Positions 58,039 to 64,000 of a DNA stretch of 64,000 nucleotides are shown piece after piece. The stretch is from positions 27,359,314 through 27,423,313 of the forward strand of contig CM064632.1 of NCBI GenBank assembly GCA_032717465.1, read 5' to 3'. The DNA comes from Coenobita brevimanus (lineage: Eukaryota; Arthropoda; Malacostraca; Decapoda; Coenobitidae). A model generated the notes under the pieces. The model was not told where the DNA came from, ran no database searches, and was given only the letters and a program-made list of their open reading frames with translations. A program made the position numbers and the translations under genes. The first letter of the stretch is position 1. Each line of letters starts with the position of its first letter.

Positions 58039-60285
58039 ATGGCTACCACTGTATTTTTACAGGAAGCCAAAGATATGGGTCTTACAGACCCAACCGAAAT
58101 TAAAGAGTATATACTCTCACGGCATAAGCAGGAGCAGCAGCGCGAGAATGATGCCCGTGAAGAGCGTAAGATTCAGCGCGAATACGAGCGAGAACAGCGC
58201 GAATACGAGCGTGAACAGCGCGAATACGAACGTGAACAACGAGACAGAGAACGAGAACACGAACGTGCCGAGCGAGAAGCACGCGAAAAACATGAACTTG
58301 AAGTGCTGAAGCTCAAGCGAGATTCCTTGGCTTCAGACACATCTGGTGCAGTTGGTCCAAGCTCCACGAGCGTTCCCCCTGCACATGTCCTGGCGACCCC
58401 ACGCATCAAGCTTCCTTCATACAAGGAAAGCGAGCGAATCGAGCCATACATAGCTCGTTTTGAGGACATGGCAGACAGGTATCAACTGGATGAGGCAGCT
58501 AAGCGGCTTCAGTTTCTTAGCCTATTTGAGGGCCCTGCCCTCGATATTCTCCACAGAATTCGTGGAGACAATCTCACATATGAGATGATGAAAGCTGCAC
58601 TCATTAAGGCGTATGGTCTCACAGTAGACGACGCCAAAGTTCAGTTCATGCGAGCTCGTCTCCAAGACAAGGAGACAGCTGTTCAGTTCCTTGATCGTCT
58701 CACAGCTTACTTAAATGAATGGATGGAGAAAGATGAAACTCCTTCCACGCGTGAGGGGATAATTGACCTTATGCTGCGTACACAGCTAGAGAGGTCGTGG
58801 CCTGCTGAGCTCATAGCACAGCTTAAGATCTGCCAGGTGAAAGATGCTAGCCAAATGGCAGAAAAGGCTGACGCATTCTTTACTGCATACGGGTATCAAA
58901 CTCGTAAGCAAAACACCTGGAGCAGAAAAGATACTGCCAAGTCTGGGAAGCCGTCTCAGACTGAATCCCAGCACCAAGGCCGTTGTCAGAGTAATGGCCA
59001 AGGTCCAAAACTGCAGTGGAAGGACCAGGGGCAAAACACTCAGAAACCTGAGTGGAAGCGGTACAACAAGTACCCTAACCAGCAGCAGTATCAGCCACGC
59101 AATCGACCTTCGGGACAAACTTTTTCACCACCAGCTCAAAAGAGGCAGGAAGCGAATGCAGCCTTCATTCCTCAGCAGCAGCATGGTGGTCACGTCCCTA
59201 CCAGTGTGGGTACTTCCCCACAGTTCACTAGTCCCACAGTGACAGTGAACCCCCCTCCACAGATGGCCAATGTTCCATCTCCTTATAATTCACAAGGCAC
59301 AATGTTTGCCGCATCAATTCAGCAGCCTCATGAGTGGCTAGCTGCTTCCTCCACAGGCCCTCCCACAGGTGACAGTACCTTCCTTGTTCAGCCAGGGTTT
59401 GTGGGAGGCATTCCTGTGAAGGTCCTGAGAGACAATGGTTCCTCAGATTGCTCTGTTAAGCAGAGTTTAGTTCGGCCTGAGCAGTATACAGGTCGACAGA
59501 TCCATGCAAACCTTATTGATGGACCAGTGAGATTGTTCCCTGAGGCACGTATCCAGGTGGCATCTCCATTTTATACTGGTACGACACTTGCAGTTGTCAT
59601 GCCAGAACCTTTATTTGACCTCATCATTGGCAATATTATTGGAGTCAAGGATAGTTGCTCCGATGATGACGCTCAGACTTCGGCTGCTGCGGTAACACGA
59701 GCCATGACTGAGGCTCCAGACTGTGTCACCCCAGTGATCATTGAATCGCCGCAAGATCTGATGCGTAGTCAACTTGTTGTGCAAGAACAACATTCTGACC
59801 CGACACTTGCTGCCGTGCGGAACAAACAAAAGGGTCGAGTGATAAAGTATTCACGGGGAGGTCGAGCCAAGTTCCTTTGCAAACAAGGACGGCTCTACCG
59901 TGAGTCACGAACACCCGAGGGCGAGGTTCGACTGCAGTTTGTCGTTCCCGCCAAGTACCGCCTAGCAGTGTTACAATGGGGTCATTGTTCAGCCTCAGGA
60001 GGTCACATGGGCAAAAGGAAGACCCAGGGCCGTATCCGAGCTGACTTTTTCTGGCCAGGGATGGGACGGGACATAGATAGTTTTGTCCGTTCCTGCAGTG
60101 TGTGTCAAAGTAACACCACTAATCAGGGACATGTCCTTCCTGTGCCGTTCATAACCACACCTGTAATCTCTGAGTCAGTTGAGAGACAGGGTAGTGGTGA
60201 AGTGGGTGCAGACCTGACGTCTCGCCCATTGGCCCCACAGGACACAGCATGTCCAGGGCCTGTACATACATATTATGTACCGTAG
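58039..60285 (+). CDS. Gag-protease-integrase N-terminus polyprotein of a Gmr1-like element
   Basis: 748 residues; the start ATG lies in a strong context (CGCCATGG) at the end of a long leader. Residues 40-95 are an Arg/Glu-rich predicted coiled coil with EYEREQR repeats. 130-285 is a SCAN-like Gag capsid domain (RIEPYIARFEDMADRY, MAEKADAFFTAY). 286-430 is Gln/Asn-rich with no CCHC knuckle. 458-535 is retropepsin-like, with LRDNGSS (D465, G467) where families usually have D-T/S-G, and LIIGNIIG. 580-700 is the integrase H2C2 zinc-binding domain (H649, H656, C686, C689) with FFWPGM. After PVISESVER (708-716) the chain jumps to GSGEVGADLTSRPLAPQ, which resembles an RNase H C-terminus. This fits a deletion of the integrase core, RT and most of RNase H in an element ordered Gag-PR-IN-RT-RH. 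Translation could still supply Gag, but the Asn at the active site makes protease activity doubtful. Confidence 0.88.
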   Translation: MATTVFLQEAKDMGLTDPTEIKEYILSRHKQEQQRENDAREERKIQREYEREQREYEREQREYEREQRDREREHERAEREAREKHELEVLKLKRDSLASDTSGAVGPSSTSVPPAHVLATPRIKLPSYKESERIEPYIARFEDMADRYQLDEAAKRLQFLSLFEGPALDILHRIRGDNLTYEMMKAALIKAYGLTVDDAKVQFMRARLQDKETAVQFLDRLTAYLNEWMEKDETPSTREGIIDLMLRTQLERSWPAELIAQLKICQVKDASQMAEKADAFFTAYGYQTRKQNTWSRKDTAKSGKPSQTESQHQGRCQSNGQGPKLQWKDQGQNTQKPEWKRYNKYPNQQQYQPRNRPSGQTFSPPAQKRQEANAAFIPQQQHGGHVPTSVGTSPQFTSPTVTVNPPPQMANVPSPYNSQGTMFAASIQQPHEWLAASSTGPPTGDSTFLVQPGFVGGIPVKVLRDNGSSDCSVKQSLVRPEQYTGRQIHANLIDGPVRLFPEARIQVASPFYTGTTLAVVMPEPLFDLIIGNIIGVKDSCSDDDAQTSAAAVTRAMTEAPDCVTPVIIESPQDLMRSQLVVQEQHSDPTLAAVRNKQKGRVIKYSRGGRAKFLCKQGRLYRESRTPEGEVRLQFVVPAKYRLAVLQWGHCSASGGHMGKRKTQGRIRADFFWPGMGRDIDSFVRSCSVCQSNTTNQGHVLPVPFITTPVISESVERQGSGEVGADLTSRPLAPQDTACPGPVHTYYVP

Positions 60286-60780
60286 GTTAAGGGGGAAGTT
60301 GAGAGGCGACTCGAGGCTATGGAAGACCCGAGTTTGCACAAGGATACTCAGCTTCCCGGTACTAATATATGTACCGTAGGTTAAGGGGGAAGTTGAGAGG
60401 CGACTTGAGGCTATGGAAGACCCAAGTTTGCACAAGGATTCTCAGCTCCCCAATACTAATATAAGTACTGTAGGTTAAGGGGGAAGTTTGAGAGAGAACT
60501 CCGCAGAGGTGACTTGAGGCTATGGAAGACCCAAGTTTGCACAAGGATTCTCAGCTCTCCGATACTAATATAGGTACTGTAGGTTAAGAGGGAAGTGAGA
60601 ACTCCGCAGAGGCTACTTGAGGCTATGGAAGACCCGAGTTTGCACAAGGATTCTCAGCTCTCCGATACTAATATAAGTACTGTAGGTTAAGGCACAGGTT
60701 GAGGACCCGTGTGCAGTTCGAGGCTATGGAAGACCCGAGTTTGCACAAGGATTCTCAACTTGCCGACACTAATCGTGTGC
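60283..60780 (+). repeat. five tandem repeats of 94-109 bp downstream of gag-pol
   Basis: Units start TAGGTTAAGG at 60283, 60377, 60471, 60580 and 60683. Each holds GAGGCTATGGAAGACCC, AGTTTGCACAAGGATTCTCA and a close of ACTAATATAAGTACTG. Units 3 and 4 carry an extra GAACTCCGCAGAGG block. The stop codon TAG is the first triplet of unit 1. Confidence 0.93.
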
Positions 60781-61370
60781 TAAAATTAATGGCGACCTCG
60801 AGTGTACTTTTCGTAGCATGTACTGATTGCTAGGCAGAGAGAGTAATTGTAACGTAATAAGAATTTTGTCTCATTGACACTTTTGATGCTCCACCTCAAT
60901 TGGTTTTGCAGGTTCAGCAATGGGTGTAGCAGATTTGCTGTGCGGACCAGCTGATCGTCTGCCGCACGCTGCCGCCTCTTCTCCTCTGCCTTCGTCGTCG
61001 TCATATTATTATTATTGTGTCATTTTACACATAGGTACAGTCACACTACAACTGTCACACCTACACCGTGTATTACATACATCACACTACACAACAATTA
61101 GTTGTCAGTGTAAATGTAGCGACTTTTCGCTCAGTTTGACCTGAGTACAGGATTTTCACCATCATCACGGAGTTTTTCCCTCAAGCTTGCTTCTATTAAC
61201 GTAAATACGAGGTTTTTTCACTCACTGGCGACTGCGACTTTCTCCTGTAGCAGGATAGCACACACACCACAGTGTGAATCTTGTGTGAATGACTTAGGAT
61301 GTGTACCTATATATATATATTTCACAAATTTTTTCCCATAAGGAAAAAATTTAATTTTGTAGGGGCGTAA
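60781..61370 (+). other. 3' untranslated region of the LTR element with polypurine stretch
   Basis: Non-coding. A TCG/TTA-rich patch lies at about 60990-61016. It ends AGGAAAAAATTTAATTTTGT then AGGGGCGTAA directly before the 3' LTR; AGGGGCG is the candidate polypurine tract for plus-strand priming. Confidence 0.6.
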
Positions 61371-62437
61371 TGTCACGAATCAATTCGCGACATTTCCCTT
61401 TTGTGAGAAGCCACGAACTATTAGTGGAAAACTCACTGTGTATCGCTCAGTTAACCGTTTCTCTCTCCATTTCGGAGTATACTTTTCAAAACATTCGTCA
61501 CTTTCAAAAGTGACCGATTTAATGCACATCACTAAGTGCTCTACTGAGCGATACAATTATTTCTTTATTGTTCGCCCCTGCTTGCCTCAACTGTTAGCCA
61601 TGCCTTCTTCCGGTGGCTTGTACGTCCTGCCTATACATCATTTGAATTCAGTCTAGTTGTGGCTTTGACGGAGAGAGGTCCTGTGCTCCAGAAGTGTGAG
61701 AGGTCAGCTAGCACCCAAGCTCCACAGAGTACAGTTTCTCCAAACTCCTACCCCTTGGTGATACAAAGCATTCATCGTTCAGTATTTCCTTTTGTTTTCC
61801 TAGTCTTAAGAGTTTAATTAAGGTGTTTTTTTCTAGGCATAAGTATTTAGCTTTTGTGTGAGTGAATGAGTGCGTCTCATTGATTTGATTTGAAATGTAA
61901 CGTTAAATTGATTTTTTTGTAATCAATAAATTTAACAGTTCTTTTTCTTGAACTTAATGTAAAGTAAAATCTTGTTTCATTTCTCCAAATTAAGCTTATT
62001 TCCCACATAGCTCCTAGCTTGCATAGACGTTTTACTATTCATAACTGGTACTTAGACCAGTCTTGTTGTATTAACTTAATATCCGTTGTGCCACCTAGGA
62101 GTTTAAGCATCAGCAAGAACCTGTTATTATTATTAGTATTAGTTATTATTATTATTAGTATTAGTTATTTATTGTCAGGGGTGAAGTAACTTTCTCCAGA
62201 GGCTAACAGTACTAATTCAGCATTTGTGAGTAATTAGTCTCTGCTGTGTACTGTTGAGAAAGTTTATAAATTCTCGTTCTCAGAGAATCGTGCACAAGCC
62301 AGCGTAAAGTAATCGTTGCTTGATGTAGCAGGACAATCATTGTCCCTGCTCTTCAATATTATTGAATATTAATATCAATTAAATAATACATAGCATTTAT
62401 TTTAAAAACACCGTGTTATTATAAAAACCCCATGACA
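61371..62437 (+). repeat. 3' long terminal repeat, about 1,067 bp
   Basis: Matches 56560-57629 almost throughout. Ends CCCCATGACA, nearer a perfect complement of the TGTCAC start than the 5' LTR end (CCGTGGCA). AATAAA at 61925-61930. Confidence 0.92.
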
Positions 62438-62486
62438 CCGATCACAAGCTCAGCGCGCTACCACTGTGCTACCGCGCCCCCCAGAG
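62438..62486 (-). mobile_element. tRNA-derived SINE, 5' tRNA-like head
   Basis: On the minus strand: GGGGCGCGGTAGCACAGTGG, TAGCGCGCTGAGC, TTGTGATCGG. TAGCACAGTGG fits an A box. Joined across the target duplication with 56559-56436 it gives a tRNA-sized head with A and B boxes. The plus-strand flank continues as (GA)n to about 62500. Confidence 0.8.
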
Positions 62487-62919
62487 AGAGAGAGAGAGAC
62501 CCTGAGGGGCGGGGCCGGGTAACGAGCCTATGAGTCGAAGATAAATTCAATTAGACTGTTTTTTTCTATTCATTTTATTTTGTTCAGTATATTTACTTTT
62601 TAAACATACAGATGCATTTAGTCATATCTGGAAAGTCCTCATTAACTCCATCATTGCTTGAGTGCTCCCCTGGGGTGAAAAAAAAAATATATAATAATTC
62701 TAAAGAAAACATAATGGTAAAGAGACGTTCTCGTACTGAATTGATTAGGAAACGCAGGACAGGAGGCGGAAAGATTGGGAAGCGGAGCCCAGGATGCCGG
62801 GAGAAAATGCGTTAACTTGTGAAGAAGGCGAGGGTAACAACATCACGCCAGGACACCCCCTTCACCCTCTCCCCATCTTCCCAAGTTCAGCTCGGTTCAG
62901 TTTCTCTTGCCCCCCTCCC
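62487..62919. other. no gene recognised
   Basis: (GA)n at about 62483-62498, then mixed sequence. A 67-residue basic frame at 62612-62815 has no domain. Confidence 0.4.
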
Positions 62920-62923
62920 CCCT

Positions 62924-62957
<34 letters not shown>

Positions 62958-63620
62958 CATACTGTTTCTCCGTTCCTATCCATCCTCACTCTACCATCAT
63001 CTGTTTCTCGTTCCCTATCCAACTGCTCTAAATCTTATCCTTTTTTTTATCCAACCATCATTCTATCCTTTCTCCTTCCCATCATACTCGTAATCCATTG
63101 CTACTCATTCCTCCATCATCCTAATCCTTCTTTCTTTCATGCCATCCCTTCCTTCTCTTCCTTCACCAAATACCTTCCCTTCCCCTCCTTCCCGAAATCT
63201 TTTTCACTCAGATACTTCCCAAACTACCTTCCCTCTGTTTTTGTTTCTCTCTCTTCCCCTAATTTTGATTTACTGTTACCTGGCTAAGTTACACTCCAGT
63301 CATTATCAGTCCTTCCCCTTCCAAACCTTCCCCCTCCCCTCCGCTTCCCATCTCTTCTCCTCCCTTCCCTTTGCCTTTCTTTTCTTTTCGTTTCCTCTCC
63401 TCCCCTTCCATCCCCTTCATTCTCCTCTCTTCTTTTCCTTTCGCTTCGCTTTCCCTTTCCTCTTCTTCCATTCTTTCTCTTCGCTTCTTTTCCTTTCTAT
63501 TCCCTGCTCCTCTTCCCTCATCTCCTTCCTTCCCCTCCTCTCCTCTCTTCTTTTCCTTCCCCATCCCCTTTCATTTCCTCTGCTCTCCTCTCCTTCCCTT
63601 CCTTCTCTCCTCCTCTCCTG
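62920..63620. repeat. polypyrimidine tract, about 0.7 kb
   Basis: (CT)n at about 62925-62957, then CCTTCC/CTCTTC/TTCCTTT sequence. Overlapping Ser/Leu/Phe-rich frames are compositional. Confidence 0.88.
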
Positions 63621-63933
63621 AAATATCCTTACCTTTGTCTCACTCCCACCCATTCTTACCTCAACTTTTCATTTCCTGCATTTTCTGCACGTGGGATTTC
63701 ACAGCGAGGTTACTCAGCGTGCTACCATTTGCCTACTGGCTAACAGCCGTGAAACTCATAGGCTTAAACTTCAGAGGACCCGTGCTGTGTATTACATGAC
63801 AATACTATTCAAACCGTTCTAGAACTGTAACACTGGCACATAAGATACGGCCTTCTCCACCCGAGAATATCAGAAGAAGTTAGAAAAGTCTCTTGATTGT
63901 ATTATTAGATGTGAGTGGACGAAGGTATAAACT
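63621..63933. other. no gene recognised
   Basis: Mixed sequence between a pyrimidine tract and a LINE end. Confidence 0.35.
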
Positions 63934-64000
63934 ATTTATCTATAGCCAGACGCTATAATCTCGTAAGGGGTGGTCGTTTGTCTTTGAGTTTGTCTGCCAA
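63934..64000 (-). mobile_element. RTE-like LINE 3' end (copy 7), running off the window
   Basis: Reverse-complemented: GACCACCCCTTACGAGATTA, TAGCGTCTGGCTATAGATAA, the 3' terminus and GATA-like tail of the family. The body of this minus-strand copy would lie beyond position 64000. Confidence 0.85.

Larger units (their letters stand above)
56560..62437 (+). mobile_element. Gmr1-like Ty3/gypsy LTR retrotransposon, internally deleted
   Basis: Complete insertion: 5' LTR, leader with candidate primer site, one Gag-PR-IN(N-terminal) frame, tandem repeats, G-rich polypurine stretch, 3' LTR. It is flanked by CCGAT on both sides (56555-56559 and 62438-62442), a 5-bp target-site duplication. The two LTRs differ by about nine substitutions over the first kilobase by eye, plus a more divergent last 55 bp, suggesting a fairly recent insertion. 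No RT, most of RNase H and no integrase catalytic core remain, so it can only move in trans. It is inserted in a SINE. Confidence 0.88.

Noticed and set aside
58039..60285. Host SCAN-domain gene
   Set aside because: The frame is flanked by paired LTRs, a target duplication and retropepsin/integrase domains, so it is element-encoded.

Overview
The window reads as non-coding, repeat-dense DNA from an animal nuclear genome, most likely a decapod crustacean or a close relative. The reasons are very long (GT/CA)n, (GA/CT)n and (TA)n arrays, kilobase-scale polypurine/polypyrimidine tracts, several families of decayed non-LTR retrotransposons, tRNA-derived SINEs, foldback elements with arms rich in GGTTA, and the absence of any operon, bacterial gene or recognisable host exon. 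The species assignment is an inference from repeat style; no host gene was found to anchor it.

Layout. 1-2 kb: short repeats and a pyrimidine tract. 2-7.4 kb: a nest bounded by similar inverted ends (GGGGCCG...CTCAAAACG), holding two foldback elements, a 5'-truncated RTE-like LINE and a jockey/CR1-like LINE with a poly(A) tail. 7.4-14.5 kb: a TGTGG-type satellite, a 35-bp minisatellite and pyrimidine/purine tracts. 15-26.4 kb: a LINE 3' fragment, a tandem element with a GGTCAAGGTCACA motif, a 36-bp minisatellite, a dispersed ~190-bp repeat (called family A here), two further foldbacks and a SINE fragment. 26.6-30.5 kb: a polypurine tract, a 225-bp (GT)n array and a CACACC satellite. 30.5-32 kb: a LINE whose polyprotein carries a C4HC3 (PHD-type) finger after the reverse transcriptase. 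33-47 kb: more tracts, SINE and MITE-like elements, a second GGTCAAGGTCACA element and broken RTE-like copies. 47.3-51.6 kb: two RTE-like copies, one almost intact. 53.9-55.3 kb: a third LINE type with a (CA)n array inside its coding region.

The best preserved unit is the LTR retrotransposon at 56560-62437. It has 1.07-kb LTRs, a CCGAT target-site duplication, and one 748-residue frame coding for a SCAN-like Gag, a retropepsin-like domain and the integrase zinc-binding domain. The frame then passes directly into what looks like the C-terminal tail of RNase H. That junction is expected only if integrase lies upstream of reverse transcriptase, as in Gmr1-like Ty3/gypsy elements, so the copy is probably an internally deleted member of that group. 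It interrupts a tRNA-derived SINE lying on the minus strand.

The RTE-like family is the most repeated coding unit: seven copies or fragments (near 4.3, 8.3, 37.6, 42.2, 47.3, 49.1 and 63.9 kb). Most end in a short A/T-rich or GATA-like tail, and one sits inside a TAA microsatellite. There is no sign of a functional gene network. The biology here is layered retrotransposition with reverse-transcription scars, microsatellite growth and small hairpin elements.
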